Shown here piece after piece: positions 47,036 to 57,606 of a DNA stretch of 64,000 nucleotides. The stretch is taken from the NCBI GenBank assembly GCA_007449985.2, contig VIIQ02000739.1:248001-312000 (forward strand), in the 5' to 3' direction. A program made the translations under genes and the position numbers. The DNA comes from Desmodesmus armatus (lineage: Eukaryota; Chlorophyta; Chlorophyceae; Sphaeropleales; Scenedesmaceae). How positions within the stretch are numbered: the stretch's first letter is position 1; the number at the start of each line of letters is the position of its first letter. The notes below the pieces were generated by a model. That model was not told where the DNA came from. It worked only from the letters and a program-made list of their open reading frames with translations, and did not search any database.

Positions 47036-47386
47036 CAGTAACATTTCAAGCGGCAAATCTGATACAATTCTGTGACAAGAATCTGCTGTGACCGGCAATG
47101 ATACAACAGAACACCAGCTGCAAGCGTGCCAAGCAGACAGTCCTCTTGCACAACATGGCGTGGCAAGTTGCCAAAGCATTCGCAAAATGCCGACAAACTG
47201 GATGCATGGAGAGTCCTGCATCTTGTGACACTGAATGTGCGGCGCAAAGCACACAGATCAAAAACCCACAAGTAGACGGAGAGAGACGTAGTAAACCCAC
47301 CAGCAACGCAAGTTCAAACCTGGCTACATGGCTACCGACATCCTGCCAAACCCTGGCTGATCCAACACACATCAGCTTGCAGGCCG

Positions 47387-47448
47387 CCAAGTAGGCAGTG
47401 CCTACTTGGTAGTACCTGGGCATGCACTGCATGCCGCTATGGTAGCGG
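47387..47448. repeat. Three consecutive perfect palindromes
   Basis: 11-bp arms around one base at 47387-47409 (arm CCAAGTAGGCA), 7-bp arms around ACT at 47419-47435 (GGCATGC), and 6-bp arms around TGG at 47434-47448 (CCGCTA). A fourth with 10-bp arms around ACT (CGTGTGCCAC) is at 47662-47684. Confidence 0.85.
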
Positions 47449-48252
47449 CTGCCAGTACCTACAGGAGGAACCTCAGAGACAGGTACAACCGTTTTTTCAA
47501 TGTGGTAACAGCCCTGTCCCACAACATGGTGCAATAAGGCAGTTGTTTTGCAGCCGCTCAAGGAGTCAAGGGCAGCCGCAGTGACTTCCCAAGCCGCCCG
47601 CAAACCCCGATGAGAAATCCGACAATCTACTATAATGTCAACATAGTTTTTGGCCAACAGGCGTGTGCCACACTGTGGCACACGGTGTGCTACTGTAGTA
47701 CCTTGCAAGAGCAAAGCACAAAGTGTGTACAGCAAATTACTTGGCCAAAGCACCTGGCAGGGCATGGCCAATAGCACCAATATATGGCACCGTACTCAGT
47801 ACACAGTGGCACACCACAGTATTGCAAGTTGACTCACTTGCATGTCACAACTGGCCACCTGCTGTGCTGCGTGTGCATGTGTGCGATCACCCCACTCCTG
47901 CTGCAGGGAGTTGCGGCAAGGGCAAACATCTCTACAACAGCGACACACTCTTTCATCAAGTTGCCACAGCGCAGCGTAAGACAACACCACCTCAACAAAA
48001 TCATTTTGATGATGGCGAGTCCCTTAGCGACACGCCATGTGGCAATCACACGGCTGTGTCACGGTTTGGGGTTGACGCCGCCAACCATGATGGGCAGGTA
48101 TGGTATGGTTCGCCCCAAAAAGATCCTGCAGGCAGTAGAGATGCACACTGCCAACCACAAACAAACACCATCATGGCAGTGTGTATAGTGCACCATTGCC
48201 TTTGCACAAGACTCTTTCCTTTCCTTCCACCTCTGCTCGGGCAACCAAACGG

Positions 48253-48903
48253 TTATGCACCCAAAGGATAACTGCCAAGCACAAACCTAACAGACCCAGC
48301 CGGGGTTCTCACTGTGGTTACATCTGGCACATGTGCTGCATCCGTTTTGCAGCTGCTTTTACCAACCACCAGGTACAAAGATATTGCAGCTGCATTGTTG
48401 TGCAGGACGAAAGGGACGAGCCTTTCCTGCCGAGTGCCCTTACTGTGAGGCATAACAGCCACCCAGGTGCCCAGCACCTCTTCTTCATCTGTCTCTTGCA
48501 CAAGCTCAATTGACCTTGTAACCCCAGCTGGACACATTTCATCAGGCTGGCCTACCATGGAGAGCATCTCACACCAGCCTGGGTGCGATGTGACCGCACG
48601 CCACTGGCAGAAGTGCTGGAGACACGAGGTATCACAATGGCAGCTTCCTCCCACCCACCCCTGGCCACTGTGGCAGTTTGCCCTGCAAGCCACCCTTGTC
48701 AGCAAGTCCGACTGCAAAGCAGGTGCATGCTGTCGCTTGCACAAGTTGGCACAGGCACACTGCAGCAAGCCATCATCCAGGTGTGCTGGGCTCAAATCCA
48801 GCTCAGGAATAGACACACAGGCACGCATTCCAGGCAGCGCACGGTGCAGGAGCATGGCCCTGGTCCAGAAAGACAGCGCCCGGCCCAAGGTGCATTCAAT
48901 CAA
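48253..48903 (-). CDS. Hypothetical open frame, weak
   Basis: A 216-codon open frame. Its last ~90 residues (from SIELVQETDEEEVLGTW to SVRFVLGSYPLGA) look more protein-like than the Cys/His-rich first part, so only the C-terminal exon may be real. No family recognised, and no upstream exon could be joined with confidence. Confidence 0.22.
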   Translation of the reverse strand: MIECTLGRALSFWTRAMLLHRALPGMRACVSIPELDLSPAHLDDGLLQCACANLCKRQHAPALQSDLLTRVACRANCHSGQGWVGGSCHCDTSCLQHFCQWRAVTSHPGWCEMLSMVGQPDEMCPAGVTRSIELVQETDEEEVLGTWVAVMPHSKGTRQERLVPFVLHNNAAAISLYLVVGKSSCKTDAAHVPDVTTVRTPAGSVRFVLGSYPLGA

Positions 48904-50797
48904 ATCACATGCTTACAGGCTTCCCACAAAATGGCGGGAAGCATTCAACACCAGCTGATGACTCACAATGCAGTTGTGCAGCACGTGAGCAATGCTTGCC
49001 GCTGCAGCAACATTGGCATGGCACTGCAGGATAGCTGCAGATGCTGCCCAATGCAAGCTGAGACTGGGACAGACAATTGCGGGTGCCATGACTGCGTGAA
49101 TAAAACAGGCAGCAGGCATCACAGCCTGTGAATCAAACATCAGATGTTGTATGTACCTTGTGTGTATAATGGCGGCTCACCCCGACAGGGTTTTGGGGTT
49201 CCCAAAGCCTACACCCCTCATAAACCCTACCCAGATAGGAAAGCGCTCCTTCAAAGCCTGCACAAGGCAGGAGCCGTGCCCCAGATAAACTCAACGCAAA
49301 CCTTCAAGCCGCCAGCTGTGCGTACTGACACACAGTCAGCTGACATACTGCTGCCTGCAACCCCATCACGCAACTGGTGCCCGGCAGTGAGTCACTGAGC
49401 ATTGTCACAAATTGTGCAGCATGGAAATGAGCACAAAGGCAGACACCTTTCAGTGGTGTCAGTGACAGTGCACGTACGCCAGATGACACGGACAGTCCCC
49501 TGCTGCACCCTTGAGACCGTCTCTGACAACGTGCAGCACAAAGACACATGTACGAGACATGCCATATGACATACAGCACATGGACCAGCACGTGGAACAA
49601 CCTGTAAGGCGGGCGCCACAACTTGCAAGGCACCCTCCATATGATACTGGCACAATCTGATGACACTGCCAAGTTGCTGGTGTTGTTGGCGATAAAATGA
49701 TGATATGTAAGGCTTTTCTGATGATACTGGCACAATCCCTTCTGTTGTGTAGTGGGAACTGCCTGCTGTCGTCTCCATTGCTGCACACACTTTGGTACAT
49801 GGCAACCTGTAAACCCCTAGACTAACCCAACACAAGTGACACCTGATAAACCCTGTCGCGCTGCAAGCTACCCTACCCTTGATAATCCCCATGCGCAGCA
49901 GCTTGCAACCACGGTGCAAGGCTCTGAACACAGTAAAGCACAATGCAACAGCGTCCATAAGCACCACTGACCACGCAGCCGCAGGTGCTGGCCAGGGCTT
50001 TGACAACAGACATGCTTCGTATGATGCAAGGGGCTGCAGTATGCATGGGCAGTTGCTTGCTGTGGACAGAAAACATCCCCCGCATCTGCGCACGCCGTCA
50101 GAGATTCACTGACACACATATCAGCAGATCATACACCCATTTCTGACAGTGCCTGACGGCTGGGTGCTATTACTAGTTCAGAGCAGCGGCCCCAAAGCAA
50201 CGCCCAAACGACAGCCAACGCTGCCGCCAAAGCACCATGCAACAACCAAAGGGACCCGCCCCAACACCATGTATCGCACCTCACCCAAACTTCAGAAACA
50301 GGAGGGACAAATATCGACAGTATCTGCCTTTCAAGAGTCGCACAGCCTGCACTGATAGAAGTATGCATCTGTTGTGATGGTATGTGCGTGATCAACTCCA
50401 ACAGGGCTGGCCGATAATGCAGACAGCCACCACGCAAATGGGCACTTCAGGCGAGGTTGCTGCCAGGACACGTGATATGATGAGTGCCGGGGTTGATCAA
50501 AACACCAGTCAGCACGGCCGCAGCCAGCCGCACCTTTGCATGGACAGGATTGGAATCTTCTAGCTGCTGTTCAGGCTCCTGCTGCCGCCCACATCACACA
50601 CCAGTCATACACCCACCGCCCACGCCCCCTCTCAAACCCGCGCCAATCCCATCCACCCACCCACTCCCTCGGCAACCACCAAACCCATGCATCAAACACA
50701 GCCAAGCGGCTCTGCCGATACTGCTAAGCTCCAGTCGCTTGCAAGCTGCCTGCATTCATCCAGTAGGGTTTGGCCTTTAGGGTAAAAATTCCTTACC

Positions 50798-53700
50798 CTA
50801 CCAGCCGCTTGGCCCACTGAAAGCATTGGGAGCTCCACTGGGGCCAGCTGGCGGACCAGGCACCCCCATACCACCTGCAAGAGCTGCATTGGGGTCTGAC
50901 TGCCGCATGTCGCTACCAGCGGCCCCCCATTGCTGCGCAAGGACCGCCTCGCCCTGCATGCCGAACGCTGCTCCTGCAGAGGGGTGCTGCTGGGTCTGTT
51001 GCAGGAGCCCGGCAGGTCCGCCTGCTGCTGCTGGCATGACCCTGCCCATCACTTGCTGCGTGCCTTGCTGCTCCATTGCAGGGGTGGCATACTGCGGCAC
51101 TCCGTACTGCATCTGTGGCTGTCGAGGCTGTTGCAAGGGCGCTTGCTGCTGTACCCAGCCCTGCTCTGCGCCCTGCTGCATGTACACCATCTGCTGCTGC
51201 TGGTGCTGCGCGTACTGTGCAGCAGGCATGTGCATCGCTGGCATGATGCCCGTGTTGTTGGCCTGGTAAGCAGGGCTGACAGCGCCGCCGCCGACTCCAA
51301 GCTGGGAGAACTGCTGCATCATAGCGTCAGGCAGCTGCATGCCGGCACCTGTCGGCGTCGGCGTAGCCGCCCCCGGTCCCTGCCTGCCCTGCGGCGGCTG
51401 CGGCTGCTGCTGCTGCCAGACACCTCCATTGCTGCCAGTGCTGCTGGTGCTGTTCCTGCCAGCCGCCACAGGACTGAACTGCTGTGAGGCCGCAGCCGCT
51501 GCTGCCGCTGCTGCTGCCCCAGGGGCTCCTTGCATCAGCATAGGGCTCCCTGCCACTCCCTGGGGGTGCAGTCCACCATTTGGGGACACCAGCTGACCTG
51601 CCGGGGACATCATCGGTGACTGCGGCACATACTGCCCGCCCATGAGTGCACCGTAACCTCCTGACATGCTGACATCGAGCGCAGGAGGTGCTGGCATGGC
51701 CCTATACCCTGCCTGCATCTGGCTATACCCTGCTGGCACCTGAGCCTGGCTATACCCTGGGGCCTGAGCCTGGCTATACCCTGCTGGCACCTGAGCCTGG
51801 CTATACCCTGGGACCTGAGCCTGGCTGTACCCTGCCTGAGCCTGGCTATACCCTGCCTGGGCCTGGCTATACCCTGCCTGCATCTGTTGGCTGTACCCTG
51901 GGAAAGCATACCCTGGGGTCATGACAGGCAGCGGGGGCCGATGCATGGCTTGCGGCCGGCCTTGTGGTCCCAATATGTACATGGGAGCAGCCATGCCTGA
52001 CATTGCGCCGGGCAGCTGGGGGCCCCCTGTCATGCTGCCAGGCCGGCTGGTGCCTAGCCGCTTGGCTGTCTCCTCTGGGGTGGCAGCAGCGGGCTTCAGA
52101 CCGGCAGGCAGCTGGCGTAGCTCCTTCTCGTTGTGTGCTGCAGGTGGTGGCGGCAGAAAACGGTGCAGTACAGTTCAGTGCATCTGTTCGTGATGCCATG
52201 CTATCCATGGCACTTGCCAGCAAGCCACCCAACCATGTCCACAAAAAAGTCTTTCTCGTTATGTGGTGGGGTGGCAGCAGGTGGAGCAGGGCGGGGGGCA
52301 ACAATGCAGTATGGTACATTGCAGTGATGCACAATATAGGGCTTTTCCTTGGCGCTGACCAGCGAGCTATCACCAGTTGTCAGACCTAGGTAGGGATGGT
52401 GGTGGATGAGGATGACGGTGCCTGTGCATGTGGGCATAAGCCCAGCCTGGCTTTGGCAGCTCTGCTGCCTTGGCAGTTACATACTCAGGCCAGTGCTATC
52501 TTCTCCTGAGGAGTGCTGTGCTGTGCTGGCTGTCAGCGACGGAGTTGTCGCTGTGTGATAGGTCTTGGATTGCATGATTGTGGCCGGATTCTTGACGTCA
52601 GTGCTGCAGCTCTAGGGTTCAAGGGTCGCATGTACAGGCTGCAGTGAGGCTTACCAAAGAAGCACACAGGCCTACTGCAGCGCTCTCCCTTCTCACACAA
52701 GCTGGTGCGGTACCTGCAGGAGAAAATGGAGTACGTTTTAGTAAGTGCTGTGCCATGAGTTGCAACCAACAACAACCTTGGAGTCTGCTGCCAGTGCTTT
52801 AGCTGTAAACTTGCTCAGGTGCACATGTCTCATGATCATCACTAGCTGTCTCAGCATGCGGCTAATCAGACCATAGCAGCTTGGCAGCGAATGATGTGGT
52901 GCGGCCAGCTTTTTCTGCTGATACATCACTGGGGACGGTCAGCACAGGGACAGCATGCGCACCTGTCAGGATGCAGCCAAAATTCAAAGGCACTGCAGTA
53001 CAGCACAAACACACAGCAGCAATAGCGTCATGGATCATGCGGGAGGGCCCTTCAACCTGTAGGTGCTGTGTCTCAAATCCAACACAAACAAGCCATGGGA
53101 CAAATTCTGCTGATAATGACTGCGCACGCGAGCCATGCAAATTCACAGCAGGGAGGAACTGCCTACCTGTGGCTGCACTGGCAGTCATTGCCACGCGGGC
53201 ACACCTTTTTCTGTGCACACAAGAGCAAGGGTGGTGGGCAGGATTCAAAGTCAGGAACATTTGCACAGGACCATCCCATCATGGCATGTTACTTGCTTTT
53301 ATTATTGCCAATTACTGTAACTGTAACTGTTTATTAAACTCAGCCACTGCAGGATGTGTTTGTGCGGTGGCAAGGCTGTTTGTGTGCTGCCAGCTGCTGC
53401 TGCTGCAAGCTGTCAACATTGCCTAGGCAGCAAAAGCTGTGGCTAAGGCCTGTGAAAGTACCGCTGGTGCCTCTGTCATAGGGCTTGCCAAATGCTGAAC
53501 ATACAGCCGGCTGTAGACAGTCTCAGCGCCTACAAATCAACCTCAAGTGTGCAACAGTACCTCTGCTGTCAGGCTTGCTGCTTTGGCTATGCACTGGCAA
53601 CGCTGCTGCTCTCTTACCGCCCTGACTTCTGGACACAGCAGTGCCTGGTACGCTTCTGATGGTCGGCGCTGCGCCACATCGCCTGGGTGCGCATATGGAC

Positions 53701-54442
53701 AGCTGCCGCGCGCATGCTTCTCCTGGCGCCTGCAGGGCTCAACCTGACAGAAACAAAGGTGGCAGGACGGCGACATGAGGTCTGCAGATGTACAGCATGA
53801 AGGGCTCTACTTGACACAAACAAGTATGGCAGGACCGCCACAAAGTGGCCAGAGATTCTCCAGAGATGGGTGGAGCCTGCAGGGCTGAGTTTGGCCTTCA
53901 TACACTGTAAAATGCCCACAAGCCATATGCTTGGCGAGGTGCCACCAAGGTCTCTAACAGAGCAAGGACTATGCTTCAGGATGTTGAGCCAGCTGCTGTG
54001 CCTTGCTCCTTGTGACCTGTGGGCTGCCTGTTCCAGTGCTGCGTTGGCATCTGAATGCAGTGCCCGCACTGCTAGCACCCCAGCAAGTGAAAACATCAAT
54101 TACTTACATGCTATCACCCAACCCTCCACCCTTGGTGAAAGCATGCAGGTGGTGGTGACAACCTGGCACAAGCTTCAACTGCTTCCTCAATTGCTGCCTA
54201 CCACCCTGGCATGTCGGACTTCTTACCTTAAACGTGTGGATCATGAATGTGTCTGAAAAGCCGTAGTTCCGCAGCCCAGGAGTGGGGTACAGCATTTGCT
54301 GGTGGTATTTGTACTGCTCATCCTGGTCTGCTGGCTGGGAGTCCTCCTTGTCTGACGGATGCTCGTGTGCTTTGAGCTGTGCTGAGGTTCTTGCTGCATC
54401 TCCAGCAGCGCTCTCACGCCCTTCCTGCAAAAGCTCGCTCAT
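50798..54442 (-). CDS. Plant-type (RR-TZF) CCCH zinc-finger RNA-binding protein
   Basis: Cytoplasmic RNA-binding regulator of mRNA decay or translation, by analogy with plant TZF proteins. Exons in transcript order: 54442-54227, 53743-53618, 53210-53167, 52713-52655, 52137-50798; phases join. Exon 1 ends with the family lead-in SDTFMIHTFKV. Exon 2 gives the Arg-rich C-x5-H-x4-C-x3-H finger (CRRQEKHARGSCPYAH) and starts the next finger (CPEVRA). The 44-nt exon 3 completes C-x8-C-x5-C-x3-H (KKVCPRGNDCQCSH). The 59-nt exon 4 plus exon 5 complete C-x5-C-x4-C-x3-H (CEKGERCSRPVCFF/AH), then NEKELRQLPAGL. The long Met/Gln/Pro-rich tail has Tyr-rich GYSQAQ repeats. The usual ~16-residue linker between the last two fingers is only six residues in this model, so an in-frame microexon may be missing. 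Start 54442 is chosen over the in-frame Met at 54703. Confidence 0.92.
51700..51895 (-). repeat. GYSQAQ-encoding minisatellite
   Basis: About nine degenerate 21-27-bp units encode (A/P)GYSQ(A/M)Q with or without VPA. Tyr/Gln/Gly-rich repeats resemble prion-like regions that drive RNA-granule assembly. Confidence 0.9.
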
Positions 54443-55612
54443 GCCTGGCCGATATGCTGCTACCAGGCAGTCATGAGGCCGCTGCTGCTGGCTGAAGTGG
54501 CAAGTTGCACTGCCTGTAGCATCTGCGGTGTCAGGGAAGCAACGTATGCGATGTTCATATAGCTTACATGACTTGTGTTTGAACTGATCGCAGCTCAGCC
54601 TGCTTGAAACGTCAGCACACCACCCAAAGGAAACATTGGACTGCTGTTTCAGTGCCTGGGACGCGTCGTCCACACGATACCAGCGTACAGCAAGTTCAAG
54701 CATCTAATAAAGGTACATCAAGAATTAATACAAGGTAGTGAAGGCAATCAGCTGCCTTCGTGGCATATTGCCAACTGGACCGCGCACCTCCTCCTGGCAG
54801 CAATCAGAGTTCTCCAGCTTAGGTGTAAGGTGCGTATTGATACGTTTGGAATGATAAAACGCAATCACAGTTGCTGGCTGCGCCCGCCTGTTTGTCCCTT
54901 TGTCAGCAGGCTGTACACTGAACCAGATATATAAGACTCGCTTTTTGTAAGGATTTTGTTGAAAACCAGGTTGATGGTTTTTTGGTGGTATATAGGTGCC
55001 TCTCGTCCAGTCTGGCGCTCGGAGAGCGGGAAACGCAGTGGGACACCACCGACCCACACCCCGATCAACCAAGCATAATACGTCGAGCTGTGCTTTGGTA
55101 GATATCAGAGTTCAAGAAAGCTTTTGCCCATTCAGCCGTCGAGCTGAACTGTGACTGCCGCAAGCTGCTTTGAGGCGGTTCTACTGCCTCCACAATCAGT
55201 GCCTGCCCATTATGTATGGTACACTGCTCAAGCACCATTGGATGCTTGCATGGAATCCATGCCATGGACCGATTGTCAAGCCAGTTATCTAGTAGGACTA
55301 GGAGTGTGCAAGCACATTCACAATGCACAGCCAGCACCAGAGCACTTAGTGGCTGGAGACAAGAGGGGCACCAGCCAATCTGATTGGACCTGCCAGTCGC
55401 AGTAATGCACAATGCTGACCTTTCTGATCAACCACAGACTTCCCCTGCCATCCCCTTGCCTGTAAGTCGGTTCAAGCAAAAGTGACTGCCCCATACCTAG
55501 GTAGCCTTTGACGGTTAGCCCGTGCAAGGCTCGTTGTTGCTGCAATGTGCTCCAGTGGCTCCATGAACTGTGGCTAGCAGTATTGACAAGTACCCGTTTT
55601 TGTAAGAAGATA

Positions 55613-55647
<35 letters not shown>

Positions 55648-56689
55648 GGAACTGCAGTTGCATAATATGGCCAATGCCTAAACCCACCAGCAGGTTGATC
55701 CGCCACCTGAGCATGTGCGAAAGATGAAAAGCCCCCTGGTAACCCACAAGAAAGCAGCTGCAGTGGGCTATGGCTTGGTAGCTTTCACAACAGGGCCGCA
55801 AGGTTTCCCTCAACTGCTTCCAAACATTGGTAGGCCAATACCCCTTCTCTGGCACACATCACACCATGCCACCCCTCAAAACCCCTTTGCGTGTCTTGAG
55901 TGAGACGGTAGCTGATCAGTCATAACAGTGCGGCAGTGTGGTACATGTCAATACAAACCCAAAAACCGCTGCAAGGAAACCTTTGCAGGGTGAACAACAC
56001 CTGGGACCACCTTAACTGAATGTTGCAACTGGAACAGACATACAACAGGCACTCAATTTCAATCACAGTGTCAACACGAAGCCAACATGACAAGGAAAGG
56101 CCAACCGGGGCCGGTAGCATGGGCCAGCCAGCCTATGCTCGGTACAGCAGGCCACAAAGCCACTTCGCACGACCACCATCACAGGTGGTACACCCATTAC
56201 TTTATTTGCAATATCAACATGCCTCACCCCAGGACCAAACTGCACAAACAGGAATCATCCCTGGACATACGCCTTCCTTACCAAAATGGCGATGAAACCT
56301 GACCTCAGCACATGCAATTACTGTCATGCAGTAGTGTCGACACTCCCGACGTCAGGCATTGAGCGGCAGCCCGTCGCTGTCACTGCTAGTGGCGCAATGC
56401 TCCTCAAGCACCACACCGGCCCACCCCAACCCAAGACGAGAGTGTCATGGCTACACCACTGACGTCACACTTTATAGTTGCCTGCCTGTTCAGGCAGACA
56501 TAAACACCCTGCTTGGCCAATCCACCCACATGGGATCTACTCTGTCAGCTCCATGTGCCTCTGATGCTTGGAGGCCTGTCATCCAAGCTGCAACCACCAG
56601 CATTGCAACACAGCAACTGATGCTCACTGTCCCATCTGTCCCCACCCAATTGGGCCCAGGCCTGGGTGGCTGTGACACTCGCTGGTGCG
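54443..56689. other. Intergenic region, zinc-finger promoter side
   Basis: Holds a (CTG)n run at about 55614-55643 and two TATA-like stretches (gatatataag near 54926, gtatatagg near 54988). No coding exon was recognised. If the zinc-finger gene starts at 54703, its 5' UTR and promoter fall here. Confidence 0.5.
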
Positions 56690-57366
56690 CTAGTCCTTCT
56701 TTTCTGGCTCCTTCCTCTGCTCAGGCAGCTCTTCCTTCAAAGACTCCTTGCGGCCCACTCCCTCCTCAGCATACGGGTGTGGCTTCCATTCCTCCACCTG
56801 TGCACATGTCAAAGTTGCCAAGGTACGTGGGAATGTGTCTAGAGCATGCTTGTAGCCTGCAGGTGGTGCCTGGCCCGGGCACTGCGCCGCAGCTGCTGCA
56901 TCTCAAGCCTGAGAGTGTGCACATCACATGTGAGATATGCACAATTTATGCAGGCTGCTTGTTCACACTGTTTGTGGTGTAGTCAAGGCCAAGCAACAGG
57001 GTCGTGGTCCAGAATTCGGACTTGGTAGTGCCTTTGACACAGCGGTGCAGCCTACCTCAGGCGCAGCAAAGTGGTGACCTGCCGGGATTGCCTCGTGTTC
57101 AACCTCTCCAACCTATTATTGCAGTGAACAAACATTGGTTGCATTCAAACTGCAGCAGATGGTCTGGCTTGAGCTCATGCATAGCTGGCAGTCTGTACCC
57201 CGCAGCAATAGTGCTGTGCAGGTCATGTCGCTGCTGCAACCAGGCAGCCCTTCCTAACCAGCTGGCAGGGCTCGTGGGTCTGTAGAGCAATAAGGTGGCG
57301 ATCTTGTGCAGACAGGTGTTGCAATACACTGCTTGTGCTGCGCACCTGGTCCTTGTCGCGATCCAT
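56690..57366 (-). CDS. Candidate 61-residue acidic/basic protein, three exons
   Basis: Exons in transcript order: 57366-57346 (MDRDKDQ), 57112-57056 (VGEVEHEAIPAGHHFAAPE), 56797-56690 (starts VEEWKPHPYAEEGVG, ends EPEKKD, then TAG). All three lengths are multiples of three (21, 57, 108 nt), both introns are phase 0 with GT-AG borders, and there are no internal stops. The product is strongly charged, rich in Glu/Lys/Pro, with no signal peptide or membrane segment. Its exons are too short to appear as long open frames. Function unknown; no family recognised. It is head-to-head with ATG13. The third exon is the best supported; the link to exons 1-2 is inference from phase and borders. Confidence 0.5.
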
Positions 57367-57606
57367 TCAGTTCACGACCTTTGTTCCGAGACTGACTCGA
57401 CTCCTGTGTTTGGCGAAGAAAGCCTATCAGCGCACGTCACCAACACTTTTATTCATTGCCAAAGATAATGCAACATTTTAACAAGTCCTTAGGGTCTGCC
57501 AAGTGCTTGGGAGCTGGGAATGTACCTGCAAAGCGTGTGGGGAGTTGTTTGGTGTGTAGGAAAGTACGAAATGTGGTTCAAGTCGGCAATGAATGTGATC
57601 AGTGTA
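57367..57606. promoter_or_regulatory. Divergent intergenic region, small gene / ATG13
   Basis: About 240 bp between the two proposed starts, with an in-frame ATG13 Met also possible at 57520. A shared promoter is likely. No clear TATA box. Confidence 0.4.

Larger units (their letters stand above)
46457..50797. other. 4.3-kb stretch with no confident gene
   Basis: Between the coiled-coil gene and the zinc-finger gene. Contains the hairpin/TGTAA element at 47011, the palindrome cluster at 47387-47448 and 47662-47684, and short direct repeats (tgatactggcacaatc near 49641 and 49722). Long minus-strand open frames at 47046-47780 and 49392-50093 have no recognisable domain and a composition like the surrounding DNA. 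Confidence 0.5.

Noticed and set aside
47046..47780. 244-codon minus-strand open frame
   Set aside because: Covers the palindrome cluster on both sides and shows no domain or protein-like composition.
54900..55080. Possible snRNA or Pol III gene near the TATA-like boxes
   Set aside because: No match to the U6 or U5 core sequence, and no terminator-spaced transcript was recognised.
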